Position numbers and translations under genes: made by a program
The notes under the pieces: model-generated
What the model was told of the DNA's origin: nothing
The model's database searches: none
Seen by the model: the letters and a program-made list of their open reading frames with translations, nothing else
In this document: piece by piece, positions 8,063 to 16,894 of the stretch
How the letters are laid out: every line of letters starts with the position of its first letter
How positions within the stretch are numbered: position 1 is the stretch's first letter
NCBI GenBank assembly: GCA_002316015.1
Contig: DCCS01000039.1
Span: 76,635-109,509, forward strand
Source of the DNA: Prevotellaceae bacterium UBA1075
GTDB lineage: Bacteria; Bacteroidota; Bacteroidia; Bacteroidales; Bacteroidaceae
Direction: 5' to 3'
DNA: 32,875 bases

Positions 8063-9526
8063 TCAATTCATGTTGCTTACCCAGCGGAACAGGCGGTTCC
8101 AGCGGATGTGGTGCAGGCTGAGGAGTGGGTAGTCCTTGTCGGTGCTGAACCACACCAGCACGGGCTTGCCCACCACATGGTCCTCGGGCACGAAGCCCCA
8201 GTAGCGGCTGTCGGCCGAGTTGTGGCGGTTGTCGCCCTGCATCCAGTAGTAGTCCATCCGGAAGGTGTATTCATGGGCTTCCTTGCCGTTGATGAGTATC
8301 TTGCCGTCGGGCGTGACCTGCAGGTCGTTGCCCTCGTAGGCCCGGATGGGGCGCTCGTAGATGGGCAGGTTGTCCAGCGTGAGCCTGATGGTGGCTCCCT
8401 TCTTGGGAATCCAGATGGGGCCGTAGTTGTCACAAGTCCAGCCCGTGTAAGCGTTCTGCGGGTAGAGCGAGCCCGTCTCGTTGTTGTGTGTGATGCTTAT
8501 GCCGGCCACCACATCCTTGCGCTTCTCCAGCGCGGCCTTGGCGGCCTGGGTGAGCGGCAGGATGCCCGACTGGTAGTATTCCTTCAGGTCGTCCTGGCTG
8601 ATGCCCAGCCGCTCGGCCAGGTCGGCGGGGATGGACTCGCCCACAAGCGACACCTCGTAGTTGTACTGCACGTTCTTGGCGTCGGGGTTGACCTTTCCGT
8701 CAAGGTACATCACGCGGTTCTTGATCTGCAGCGTCTGTCCGGGCAGGCCCACGCAGCGCTTCACATAGTTCTCCCTGCGGTCCACAGGACGTGTGTCGAT
8801 GTGCCCGAAGTCGCGCTCGTCCATGCTTATGTACTGCTTGCCCAGGCTGTAGACGGCGCTGTAGAGTTTCCTCTGCTCCATGGGCGAGAGCGAGTCCAGC
8901 GGGGGCATGACGCCATGCTCCTGCTCCCACAACTGGCCGCCGATGCCGTAGCACAGCGAGTAATACTCTGTCTGGTAGGGCTGTGCCGTGACGATGGTGT
9001 CGCCCGCCGGGTAGTTGAACACCACGATGTCGTTCAGCGCGACGGGCTTCGGGTGCACACGCTTGTACTTCCACCGGGGCCACTCGATGTAGCTCTTGCA
9101 TCCCCCCAGCCCCAGGATGCTGGGCATGGTGTGCTGCACCAGCGGCATGTGAAGCGGGGTCTGCGGCACACGCGGCCCATAGGCCATCTTGTTGACCACC
9201 AGATAGTCGCCCACCAGGAGGGTCTTCTCCAGCGAGGAACTGGGGATGTTGTAGTTCTGGAAGAAGTATATGTTGAAGAAATATACGGCCACCAGGGCAA
9301 ACACGATGGCGTCCACCCAGCTCATCAGAGTGCGCGCGACGGGGTTCTTCAGGTCTTTCCACCACGTCCAGGGAATCCATCTTGTGATGTAGGCATCAAA
9401 GATGAGGGGCACCACGATGAGGCCCCACCAGGCATCCACCCAATAGAGGAAGCACAGGTACAGCAGCGTGAGCACTGCCGTCTTTCCCCAGTCCATGGGG
9501 GTCGCTTTGCGTTTCTTGAGTTTCAT
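8063..9526 (-). CDS. lepB: Signal peptidase I
   Basis: A 487-residue inner-membrane serine protease that cleaves signal peptides of exported proteins. Two or three N-terminal membrane segments (about 15-45 and 68-90) precede the catalytic box NIPSSSLEKT, with nucleophile S98. The general base is K256 in NYVKRCVGLPGQ. Box E is GDNRHNSADSRYWGFVP. A long insertion (about 120-245) between the Ser and Lys boxes makes it larger than E. coli LepB; this is common in Bacteroidetes. It begins 15 nt after dapB and is followed by the inactive-looking paralogue. Confidence 0.95.
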   Translation of the reverse strand: MKLKKRKATPMDWGKTAVLTLLYLCFLYWVDAWWGLIVVPLIFDAYITRWIPWTWWKDLKNPVARTLMSWVDAIVFALVAVYFFNIYFFQNYNIPSSSLEKTLLVGDYLVVNKMAYGPRVPQTPLHMPLVQHTMPSILGLGGCKSYIEWPRWKYKRVHPKPVALNDIVVFNYPAGDTIVTAQPYQTEYYSLCYGIGGQLWEQEHGVMPPLDSLSPMEQRKLYSAVYSLGKQYISMDERDFGHIDTRPVDRRENYVKRCVGLPGQTLQIKNRVMYLDGKVNPDAKNVQYNYEVSLVGESIPADLAERLGISQDDLKEYYQSGILPLTQAAKAALEKRKDVVAGISITHNNETGSLYPQNAYTGWTCDNYGPIWIPKKGATIRLTLDNLPIYERPIRAYEGNDLQVTPDGKILINGKEAHEYTFRMDYYWMQGDNRHNSADSRYWGFVPEDHVVGKPVLVWFSTDKDYPLLSLHHIRWNRLFRWVSNMN

Positions 9527-9541
9527 AATCAGACTTGTGGT

Positions 9542-10297
9542 TTAGAACTTGAACAGGTCGCTCATGGTGAGCAGTCCGCTGTGGCTGGCCGTGTATTCGG
9601 CTGCCAGCACCGCGCCCAGGGCAAATCCCCGCCGGTTGTGTGCGTCGTGGGTGATGGTGATGCTGTCGGCGGGGCTGTCCCAGGTGATGCTGTGTATGCC
9701 CGGCACCTCGTCCCTGCGTATGCTGTCGATGCGCATCTTGCCGGCCTCCACCTCGCGGGTGCCCTCCACCGAGCCGTCGGGATTGGTGAGCAGCCCCGGC
9801 TGCCAGCCCGACACGCGCTCCACCTCGGCCGCGAGTTCCTCGGCCAGGGTGATGGCTGTGCCGCTCGGATGGTCGAGCTTGTGCACATGGTGCACCTCCT
9901 CCATCGTGGGCGTGTAGTCCGGGAACTTGTTCATGATGCGTGCCAGGTAGCGGTTCACGGCGCGGAAGATGGTGACTCCCAGGCTGAAGTTGCTGCTCCA
10001 GAAGAGCGTCTGTCCCTCCTGCTCGCACATGCGCCTCACGTCGTCCCCGTGCTGGGGAATCCATCCCGTGCTGCCGCTCACCACCTTGACATGGTGGGCA
10101 AAGGCGCGCAGATAGTTGTCATAGGCCGCCTGCGGGGTGGTGAACTCAATGGCCACATCGGCCGAGCGGAACGCCTCGCTGTCGAAGTCGTCGCGGTTGT
10201 TGACGTCGATGACGCTCACTATCTCGTGGCCTCGGCTCACGGCTATCTCCTCTATCATGCGGCCCATCTTGCCGTATCCTATCAGTGCTATCTTCAT
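9542..10297 (-). CDS. dapB: 4-hydroxy-tetrahydrodipicolinate reductase
   Basis: A 251-residue cytoplasmic enzyme of the diaminopimelate/lysine pathway, reducing the DapA product with NAD(P)H. The N-terminus MKIALIGYGKMGRMIEE carries the dinucleotide-binding glycine motif. EFTTPQAAYDNYL and VSGSTGW follow, and the substrate/catalytic region is EEVHHVHKLDHPSGTA. The C-terminus has the usual HDAHNRRGFALGAVLAAEY. The ATG at 10297 was preferred to an upstream start at 10342, which would lie above the promoter box and adds a non-homologous leader. It is the first gene of the six-gene minus-strand operon. Confidence 0.95.
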   Translation of the reverse strand: MKIALIGYGKMGRMIEEIAVSRGHEIVSVIDVNNRDDFDSEAFRSADVAIEFTTPQAAYDNYLRAFAHHVKVVSGSTGWIPQHGDDVRRMCEQEGQTLFWSSNFSLGVTIFRAVNRYLARIMNKFPDYTPTMEEVHHVHKLDHPSGTAITLAEELAAEVERVSGWQPGLLTNPDGSVEGTREVEAGKMRIDSIRRDEVPGIHSITWDSPADSITITHDAHNRRGFALGAVLAAEYTASHSGLLTMSDLFKF

Positions 10298-10320
10298 TCT
10301 TGCAGAATATGTTCTACATG

Positions 10321-10351
10321 CAAAAGTAGTGCATTTCGGCAAGATACCGAA
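10321..10351 (-). promoter_or_regulatory. Promoter of the dapB-lepB operon
   Basis: On the minus strand TTCG (10348-10351), 19 nt, then TACTTTTG (10321-10328), a full TAnnTTTG match 23 nt before the dapB ATG. The -33 element deviates by one base from TTTG. Confidence 0.6.
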
Positions 10352-10404
10352 GCCGAAGGCCCAAAAACTGCCCCGTCAAGGCCCATGGTACGCACATTTA
10401 ATCA

Positions 10405-10412
10405 TAACTTTG
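10405..10412 (+). promoter_or_regulatory. -7 box of the DUF2851-dprA operon
   Basis: TAACTTTG is an exact consensus match, only 5 nt from the ATG at 10418, so transcription would begin at or next to the start codon. No TTTG lies at the expected -33 distance. Confidence 0.5.
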
Positions 10413-10417
10413 CAGGT

Positions 10418-11689
10418 ATGGAGAAACTGCTGCATTACGTCTGGAAGCACCGCATCCTGCCCCTGGCCAGCCTGTGCACCACCGGCGGCAGGCGCGTGGA
10501 TGTGATAGACCCGGGCGTGCACAACAGCGACAGCGGCCCCGACTTCTTCAACGCCAAGGTGCTGGTGGACGGCATCCTGTGGGCAGGCAACGTGGAGCTG
10601 CACCTGTGCTCGTCCGACTGGTACCGCCATGGTCACGACCGCGACGCGGCTTATGACAGTGTCATCCTGCATGTGGTGCGGGAAGCCGACCGCGAGGCGG
10701 TGACATCCCAGGGGCGGGTGATTCCGCAGGTGGTGCTGCCCGTGCCCGCCGCCCTGGCCGAGGACTACCAGACGCTGCTGCACACCGACGAGTTTCCCCG
10801 TTGCCACCGCATCCTTCCCACCATGGACGCGCTGCGGATGCACGGCTGGCTGGACAGGCTGCTGGCCGAGCGCATGCAGCAGCGCTCGGGCCAGGTGACC
10901 AGCCGCGTGAGGGCGTTTGGCGGTGACTGGGAGCGTGCCTGTTTCGTAACGCTCAGCCGCAATTTCGGCTTCGGGCTCAATGGCGACGCCTTCGAGCGCT
11001 GGGCGGTGTCCATCCCCCTGCAGGCGGCGGGCAAGCACCGCGACCGCCTCGTCCAGGTGGAGGCTCTGTTCCTGGGCATGGCCGGGCTCATCGGACATGC
11101 CTTCCAGCGGGGGGAGGGCGACCTGCAGGCCCGCGTGCAGCAGGAGTTTGACTTCCTGGCAGGCAAGTTCTCGCTTGCCCCCACCATGCGGTATGCCGAC
11201 TGGAAATACCTGCGCACGCGCCCGCAGAACTTCCCCCATGTGCGCCTCAGGCAACTGGCGCGCCTCTACCACGAAGGACAGGTGCAAATGGCCACGCTGC
11301 TCGATGTGGAAAGCGTGGACGACCTGTACCGCCGTATGGCCTCCGCCGGGCTCTCGGCACCGGTCACCAGGCTTGTTCTCATCAACACGGTGGCTCCCCT
11401 GCTCTACGCCTATGGAGTCGCCCTGGGCGAGGAGCGGTGGACAGACAAGGCGCAGGCTCTGCTGGAGGGGCTCCCCGCCGAGAACAACCGCGTCCTGCGC
11501 GTGTGGCGGGAGTGTGGCGTGAGGGTCGCGTCGGCTGCCGACAGCCAGGCCCTGATACAGCTCAAGAGGGAATACTGCGACCGCCTCGACTGCCTGCGAT
11601 GCCAGTTTGGCTATGCCTACCTGCGCTCGTCGGCAGGCCGGGTGTCTGTGCCGGACGGGTGCGGGCAACAGGGCGGGTGCGGGGAATGA
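10418..11689 (+). CDS. DUF2851 family protein
   Basis: A 423-residue cytoplasmic protein of a family widespread in Bacteroidetes and without a known function. The start is fixed by the typical N-terminus MEKLLHYVWKHRILPL, although the frame is open for over 2 kb upstream. Conserved-looking segments are VIDPGVHNSDSGPDFFNAKV, WAGNVELHLCSSDWYRHGH (which looks like a nuclease-like beta core, though I cannot assign activity), FVTLSRNFGFGLNGDAFERW and WKYLRTRPQNFPHVRLRQLA. The C-terminus has the Cys pair region LKREYCDRLDCLRCQFGYAYL, a possible metal site. It is the first gene of a unit with a thioesterase and dprA. Confidence 0.85.
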   Translation: MEKLLHYVWKHRILPLASLCTTGGRRVDVIDPGVHNSDSGPDFFNAKVLVDGILWAGNVELHLCSSDWYRHGHDRDAAYDSVILHVVREADREAVTSQGRVIPQVVLPVPAALAEDYQTLLHTDEFPRCHRILPTMDALRMHGWLDRLLAERMQQRSGQVTSRVRAFGGDWERACFVTLSRNFGFGLNGDAFERWAVSIPLQAAGKHRDRLVQVEALFLGMAGLIGHAFQRGEGDLQARVQQEFDFLAGKFSLAPTMRYADWKYLRTRPQNFPHVRLRQLARLYHEGQVQMATLLDVESVDDLYRRMASAGLSAPVTRLVLINTVAPLLYAYGVALGEERWTDKAQALLEGLPAENNRVLRVWRECGVRVASAADSQALIQLKREYCDRLDCLRCQFGYAYLRSSAGRVSVPDGCGQQGGCGE

Positions 11690-11761
11690 TGCACCCGGAA
11701 ACAGGGGCGGCACGCAGGCACTCACGGGATACCGGCGTTTTACCCAGAACAACCATCCAAG

Positions 11762-12178
11762 ATGAAAGAGACCAAATATGCCTTTGAACTGCCCTTCAAG
11801 GTGCGCGACTACGAGTGTGACCTGGAGGGCATCGTGAACAACGCGAACTACCAGCACTACATGGAGCACACGCGGCATGAGTTCCTGCTCTCGGCCGGAA
11901 TCAGCTTTGCGGAGATGCACGCGTCGGGCATCACCCCGGTGGTGGCGCGCCTGCAGATAGCCTTCAAGACTCCCCTGCGCAGCCGCGACGAGTTTGTGAG
12001 CAAGTTGCGCGTGCGCAAGGAGGGTCTGCGCTACATCTTCCAGCAGGACATCTACCGCCTGCCCGACCACAAGGTGGTGGCGCGCGGACAGGTGGACACG
12101 GTGTGCCTGGTGCACGGACGGCTGGACGAGTGCCCCGAACTGGCCGCGAGGTTGCAGTCATACCTGGCCCCCCAATGA
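11762..12178 (+). CDS. Acyl-CoA thioesterase of the hotdog (4HBT, YbgC-like) family
   Basis: A 138-residue single hotdog domain. The active-site helix region is VRDYECDLEGIVNNANYQHY, where D20 and the following G-I-V-N-N-A-N-Y match the D-x-x-G-x-V-x-x-x-x-Y pattern of YbgC-type thioesterases. Family members hydrolyse acyl-CoA or aryl-CoA thioesters; the substrate is not predictable. It lies 72 nt after DUF2851 and its TGA overlaps the ATG of dprA (ATGA). Confidence 0.9.
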   Translation: MKETKYAFELPFKVRDYECDLEGIVNNANYQHYMEHTRHEFLLSAGISFAEMHASGITPVVARLQIAFKTPLRSRDEFVSKLRVRKEGLRYIFQQDIYRLPDHKVVARGQVDTVCLVHGRLDECPELAARLQSYLAPQ

Positions 12179-13299
12179 GCCGGCGGGAGACCCTTTGCCT
12201 GATGGCGCTCACGCGTGTGCCCCGGCTCAGCCTGGCCAACGCCCGCTTGCTGGTGGAGACACTTGGCTCTGCCACAGCCGTCTATGAGCGACGCGGCGAC
12301 CTGGCCGGTGTCCTGCCCTCGGCGCGCAAGCCTACCCTGGAGGCTCTCGCTGCCATGGACACGCACATGGCCAGGGCGGAACAGGAACAGGAGTGGGCAA
12401 CACGCAACGGCATCCAATGCCTGGGCATCAGCGATGACGGTTACCCGCAGCGCATGAGGGAATGCGCAGATGCGCCTGTGATGCTCTATTACAAGGGCAG
12501 GGCCAACCTGAACGCACGCCATATAGTGTCGGTGGTGGGCACGCGCAAAGTTACCGAATACGGCAAGGATTTGTGTTCCTGCCTGATGCGCGACCTGCAC
12601 TCGCTCTTTCCGGATGCCCTTGTGGTGAGCGGGTTGGCCTACGGGGTGGATATCCACGCCCACAGGGCAGCCCTGGACGAGGGCAGCGACACGGTGGCCG
12701 TGCTGGCTCACGGGCTAGACCAGATATATCCGCGCATGCACCGCGACACGGCCGTGAGGATGATCTCACAGGGTGGGCTGCTCACCGAGTTCATGGCAGG
12801 GACGAATGCCGACAAGCGCAACTTCGTGCAGCGCAACCGCATCGTGGCAGGCATGAGCGATGTGACGGTGGTGGTGGAGAGCGCACGGAAGGGCGGGTCG
12901 CTCATCACCGCCGCCCTGGCCGCCGACTACAGTCGCGAGGTGATGGCCTTTCCTGGCCGTGTGACCGACAGTTGCTCCCAGGGCTGCAACTATCTCATCC
13001 GCACCAACCGTGCCGCACTCATCACGTCGGCGCAGGACTTGGCCGACTTGATGGGCTGGGAGACGGAGCCCGAGCGGCGCAGGATGCTGGAACAGGGCAT
13101 CCAGCCCGAGCTCTTTCCCCATCTCACCCCTGACGAGCAGCTGGTGGTGCAGGCTCTGCGGGACGGTGACATGGTGCATCTCAGTCATCTGGCCCAGACA
13201 TCCGGGCTGCCCGCAGGCCGTCTCTCCAGCATTCTCTTCGGCCTGGAGATGAAGGGCATCGTGAGGATGATGCCGGGCGGCATGTACCGTCTGGCATAA
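12175..13299 (+). CDS. dprA: DNA processing protein DprA
   Basis: A 374-residue protein that binds incoming single-stranded DNA and loads RecA during natural transformation. The N-terminal helical region (about 1-85) is followed by the DprA Rossmann domain: HIVSVVGTRKVTEYG, VVSGLAYGVDIHAHRAAL, GLLTEF, RNFVQRNRIVAGMSD and SARKGGSLITAALAA. A C-terminal winged helix follows (about 310-374). The ATG at 12175 overlaps the thioesterase stop (ATGA), which decides the start over an upstream frame extension. It converges with the AraC-type gene across 174 bp. That gap holds only a small 7-bp hairpin. Confidence 0.95.
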   Translation: MSRRETLCLMALTRVPRLSLANARLLVETLGSATAVYERRGDLAGVLPSARKPTLEALAAMDTHMARAEQEQEWATRNGIQCLGISDDGYPQRMRECADAPVMLYYKGRANLNARHIVSVVGTRKVTEYGKDLCSCLMRDLHSLFPDALVVSGLAYGVDIHAHRAALDEGSDTVAVLAHGLDQIYPRMHRDTAVRMISQGGLLTEFMAGTNADKRNFVQRNRIVAGMSDVTVVVESARKGGSLITAALAADYSREVMAFPGRVTDSCSQGCNYLIRTNRAALITSAQDLADLMGWETEPERRRMLEQGIQPELFPHLTPDEQLVVQALRDGDMVHLSHLAQTSGLPAGRLSSILFGLEMKGIVRMMPGGMYRLA

Positions 13300-13320
13300 G
13301 GAGCCGGAGCCCAGGATACC

Positions 13321-13337
13321 CACGCCCACGGGGCGTG
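13321..13337. terminator. Small hairpin between convergent dprA and AraC-type genes
   Basis: CACGCCC (13321-13327) pairs with GGGCGTG (13331-13337) around a 3-nt loop, 21 nt after the dprA stop. There is no T-run on either side, so termination activity is uncertain. Confidence 0.25.
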
Positions 13338-13473
13338 CGGACAGGTGCCGGGTGTGTGGCGTGCCGCATTCCCTCTTCCGCACGGCCTTGACAGGACGGA
13401 CGGCGTGTGCGGCAGCGTTGCCTCCGGCGGTTTCCCGGTCTCTGGGCCGGGGGGCTGTGGGCTGGTGCCTTGG

Positions 13474-14637
13474 CTATGCCTTGCCGGTGGGCCGGCTGTA
13501 CCACAGGCCGGGTGTCATGCCGGTCTTCTCCTTGAAGGTGCGCGTGAAGTGGCTGGGCGATATGTAGCCGGTGCATCGGGCCACATCGGCGATGGGCATG
13601 CCGGGTTGCTCCTCCATTAAGCGCATGGCGTATTCGATGCGCAGGCCGTTTACCCACTCGCGGAACGTGGTGCCATAGTGGCTGTTGACAAACGCAGAGA
13701 CGTAGGTGCGGTTGGTGGCTGTCTCGCGTGCCAAGTCCATGATGGTCAGTCCGGTGGCGGTGAAGCCTTTCCTGGCCACCCATTCGTCTATCTTCCTTTC
13801 GATTTGCTCCTCCTGGACGCGTGACATGCCGCTGCGCATCTTCCCGTCGCCTCCCGGCTGGTCCGGTGGGGCGGGGGAAAGCCCGTCGGAGCCGCTGCTC
13901 TCCTGCTTCCCGTTTCCGCTGTCGCAGAATGCCCCGGCCACTTGTTCGTAGAAGAGCAGGTAGTTGGCGTAGGACGTGTACAGGTATATGTAAAAAGGTA
14001 TGGCCGAGATAATCCAGATGTACACAAAGCGGTCGGGCACGAAGGTGAACACTCCCTGCCCCACGCCAAAGACGATGGCCCAGTAGGTGAACACAGACAT
14101 CCAGCGTATGTAAGCCGCCGCATCGTCGGAGTAATAGTCGTCAAGCATGCGTGCGGCCTTGCGGAAGGTGAGGAACACCTTGCGCGCCACCCTCACCGCG
14201 TAGGCCAGGAAGAGCAGGGCAAGCGGGATGGGGCAGAGGCGGTAGGGAAGCCCCCGGGGCATGAAGAGCCACAGCGCGAGGGCCGCCAGCAGGTAGGCCA
14301 CCCAGGCCAGGATGTATCTCACAAACCGCTTGCGCGTCACATATGTCCTGTCAAGCAGCATCATCAGTGCGCTGCCAAACAGCCAGACGGCCAGCCAGTA
14401 GGTGCACAGGTTCATCAGGATGGCGCTTGTGGAGTCAACCTGGCGCGGGGTGAGGAACATGTGCACGGAGTAGTTGGCCGAGAGGTCGAGCAAGGCCGCT
14501 CCCATCAGGGCGCGCGACACGCGGTAGGGATGGTAGATGGCCTTCTCGGGCAGGCGGCCGAAGATGAACCGGTAACTGAAGAACACCATCAGTGTGAGCG
14601 ACACGCAGAGGGCGAAGTGATAGATGTCTGTTTCCAT
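13474..14637 (-). CDS. Membrane-spanning AraC-type transcriptional regulator
   Basis: A 387-residue protein starting METDIYHFALCVSLTLMVFF. The first about 250 residues form six or seven hydrophobic helices with short loops (for example MNLCTYWLAVWLFGSALMML, YILAWVAYLLAALALWLFM, YIWIISAIPFYIYLYTSYAN). A Gly/Ser/Pro-rich linker leads to the AraC DNA-binding domain (about 285-387), with both helix-turn-helix units: LARETATNRTYVSAFVNS and MPIADVARCTGYISPSHFTR, ending FKEKTGMTPG. DNA binding would therefore happen at the inner membrane. It starts 50 nt after the FAS1 gene stop and may be co-transcribed with it. The signal sensed is unknown; control of the glycan block is inferred from position. 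Confidence 0.87.
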   Translation of the reverse strand: METDIYHFALCVSLTLMVFFSYRFIFGRLPEKAIYHPYRVSRALMGAALLDLSANYSVHMFLTPRQVDSTSAILMNLCTYWLAVWLFGSALMMLLDRTYVTRKRFVRYILAWVAYLLAALALWLFMPRGLPYRLCPIPLALLFLAYAVRVARKVFLTFRKAARMLDDYYSDDAAAYIRWMSVFTYWAIVFGVGQGVFTFVPDRFVYIWIISAIPFYIYLYTSYANYLLFYEQVAGAFCDSGNGKQESSGSDGLSPAPPDQPGGDGKMRSGMSRVQEEQIERKIDEWVARKGFTATGLTIMDLARETATNRTYVSAFVNSHYGTTFREWVNGLRIEYAMRLMEEQPGMPIADVARCTGYISPSHFTRTFKEKTGMTPGLWYSRPTGKA

Positions 14638-14687
14638 GAGAGTGTGGCTTGGGTGTCGGACGTGCGCCGTGTCCGCACGGATGCGGC

Positions 14688-16787
14688 CTACCAGATGTCC
14701 TCGGGCTCCACGGGGTTGTCGTAAACTTCCTTGGACACCCACTCCAGGTAATCCATGTAGAACTCCTTGCGGTCAGAGTCGAGCACCGACTTGATGCGCA
14801 GGTAATAGGTCTTGTCGGCCTCCACAAACTGCCGCGACACGATGTGGCGCAGGGTGTTGCGGGTGGCTCGCTCGGTGGCCGTGGAGTTCTGTATGCCCTC
14901 GGCTCCCTTCATGATGCCGTTGTTGCGCATCTGCTTGTCCTTCTCGGCGTTGTAGTCATCATCATCGCTGTCGCTGAACCACAGGGTCTTGCTGGGGTCC
15001 GAGAGGGTGAGGTCGATGGGGATGCGGGTGGGAGCCAGCTTGCTCTTGTCGGTGCCCAGGTAGAACTGGGCCGTGCCGCGGTCGCCATTGGCGAGCACCT
15101 TGTAACGCAGCTCATACACCCCCGAGCGCGGCACGGGAGGCAGCTTGAGCGTCACCTCGTAGCGTCCCTCGGCCTTGAGCTCGTCGGCGTTGAGGTTGCA
15201 CCAGTCGTAGCCGTAGGAGTTCAGGTACACAAACCAGGTGTCATCCGCCAGGTCCATATTCTCGAAGTACTGGTACTGGCTTGAGGGTGGTATGTGGATG
15301 AACTGGTGGCGGAAGTCGGTCGACTGGCACTTGCGTATGTCGTTGGTCATGGCCTCGGGGAACATCGTCATGGACTCGAAGCGGATGCGCTGGCGCTGCA
15401 GGTTGTTGCGCACCTCGTCGGTGTAGGCCAGGGGAGCGTCGATGCCGTAGATGATGCCGTTGAGCACATTGTAGTTGAGCACGCTGTCGGAGCGGTTGTC
15501 AACGAGGCACCCCACCTTGTCGGCATCGCAGTACTGCTCGTGGTAGGTGCCCCGCCGGCCGTTGTCGAGCCTGGGGAAGCGGTTGAGATACACGCCGCCG
15601 CTCTCCTTGCTCTCGTACAGCTTGAGCAGCCTGCGCTTGCCCATCGTGGTCTGGAATTCGTCCTGTGCGATGGTGAGGTTCTTGTTCTGCGTGTTGTAGC
15701 CCTTCTCGTTGTTGTGTATCACCAGTTTGTCGCTGCTTATCTTGCAGGGCAGGATGTGGTAGGTAATCCATTGGTAGAGCAGGTTGTGGGGCGAGGCGTA
15801 GTCCTGGTCGGCGGCAAAGTCGTCGCCCTCGGAGTACTGGTGGTTGTCGAGCACCCATTGCTGCACGTCGGCGGGAGTGATGTCGGCGGGAGCCTTCCCT
15901 ATGGCACGCCTCCAGAAGTCATCCCTCTCGGCAAACACCGTGAAGCCATACTTGCGGTGCTCGGGCAGGTAGGCCGTCTTGTGCCCCGACGCTCCGTGGA
16001 AGGTCCAGCTTATCTTGGTTGCGTCGAAGTCGGTGATGGCCTTGGTCAGGTAGAGCCGCTCGTACACCTCGTCCCTTATCTTGCCCAGCGTGTCCTGCAG
16101 GCCGCATGCCAGGATGACCTTGGCTGCCACCATGAACCCCTCCCTCTTCCTCGTGACGATGTCGCCCAGAAGCTGTGCCATGGAGAGGTCGTGCATGTAG
16201 ATGACCTTGTGCATGCAATGCACCACGCCGTTGGTCACCTCGATGTCCTTGTTGCGGCTGTCCATGGGGCAGTCGTAGTTCACATAGAGGCTGTCGGGCG
16301 TGTCGCCGTACCGCACGCTGAGCTTGCGGTCGTTCATGTTGGCCAGCGGGAGCTCGGCGTTGTTCACCGTGGGGAACTCCGAGGTGAGGATGTACTTCTC
16401 GTCCGCGCCGTCGATGATGCTGTTGTACACGATGACCTGCCTGATGGAGTCACGCACGCGGTCGCTGGGGAAAGCGTCCCACGAGGGCCCGCTGATGAGG
16501 CCCTCGTCCGCCAGGTGGCGCAGGTAGGCGTGCACGGCCTCGTTGGTGGGCACGAAGCAGGTGTAGTGGCCGCGTGCCGTGAGCAGCTGCCTCATGGTGG
16601 TGTTGCTCATGGAACTGGCCTTCACCTCGCCCAGCATGGCGGCATATTCGCTGTACTGGGGATGCTGGGCCAGGTAACTGTATACGGTGTAGTCCTTGAA
16701 CACATAGCGTGCCGAGGTGTCGATGTCCTCCCGGCAGGCGGCCACGAGAGCGAGTGTGGCCAGCAGCAGCAGTTGCCTTGCCTTCAT
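14688..16787 (-). CDS. Fasciclin (FAS1)-domain lipoprotein, copy 1
   Basis: A 699-residue protein. The lipoprotein signal MKARQLLLLATLALVAAC is followed by REDIDTS; the acidic residues after the cysteine resemble the Bacteroidetes surface-export signal. FAS1 motifs include HYTCFVPTNEAVHAYL (about 87-102) and NGVVHCMHKVIYMHD, with a second divergent FAS1-like region (about 215-470, ending near VLNGIIYGIDAPLAY). The last 200 residues form a beta-rich domain (YEVTLKLPPVPRSGVYELRY) and the chain ends VYDNPVEPEDIW. It is clearly homologous over its full length to the protein at 21942-24059, including that terminus. FAS1 proteins are known adhesion modules and occur in polysaccharide loci; a binding role is inferred. 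It has its own promoter. Confidence 0.88.
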   Translation of the reverse strand: MKARQLLLLATLALVAACREDIDTSARYVFKDYTVYSYLAQHPQYSEYAAMLGEVKASSMSNTTMRQLLTARGHYTCFVPTNEAVHAYLRHLADEGLISGPSWDAFPSDRVRDSIRQVIVYNSIIDGADEKYILTSEFPTVNNAELPLANMNDRKLSVRYGDTPDSLYVNYDCPMDSRNKDIEVTNGVVHCMHKVIYMHDLSMAQLLGDIVTRKREGFMVAAKVILACGLQDTLGKIRDEVYERLYLTKAITDFDATKISWTFHGASGHKTAYLPEHRKYGFTVFAERDDFWRRAIGKAPADITPADVQQWVLDNHQYSEGDDFAADQDYASPHNLLYQWITYHILPCKISSDKLVIHNNEKGYNTQNKNLTIAQDEFQTTMGKRRLLKLYESKESGGVYLNRFPRLDNGRRGTYHEQYCDADKVGCLVDNRSDSVLNYNVLNGIIYGIDAPLAYTDEVRNNLQRQRIRFESMTMFPEAMTNDIRKCQSTDFRHQFIHIPPSSQYQYFENMDLADDTWFVYLNSYGYDWCNLNADELKAEGRYEVTLKLPPVPRSGVYELRYKVLANGDRGTAQFYLGTDKSKLAPTRIPIDLTLSDPSKTLWFSDSDDDDYNAEKDKQMRNNGIMKGAEGIQNSTATERATRNTLRHIVSRQFVEADKTYYLRIKSVLDSDRKEFYMDYLEWVSKEVYDNPVEPEDIW

Positions 16788-16862
16788 GCGCGTGATTTTT
16801 ATGGTTGGTACTTGGGGAACGTCCATGTGGCGGATGGCCTTGTCAGGCGCGTCTCTTTTGTG

Positions 16863-16894
16863 CGAAATTACGACTTCTTCGGCACTTGGACAAA
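16863..16894 (-). promoter_or_regulatory. Promoter of FAS1 copy 1
   Basis: On the minus strand TTTG (16891-16894), 20 nt, then TAATTTCG (16863-16870), one base off the TAnnTTTG consensus. It lies about 75 nt before the ATG at 16787. Confidence 0.5.

Noticed and set aside
8030..11689. A 1219-residue plus-strand frame ending in the DUF2851 protein
   Set aside because: The part before 10418 is antisense to lepB and dapB and is not protein-like; the DUF2851 N-terminus and a promoter box fix the start at 10418.
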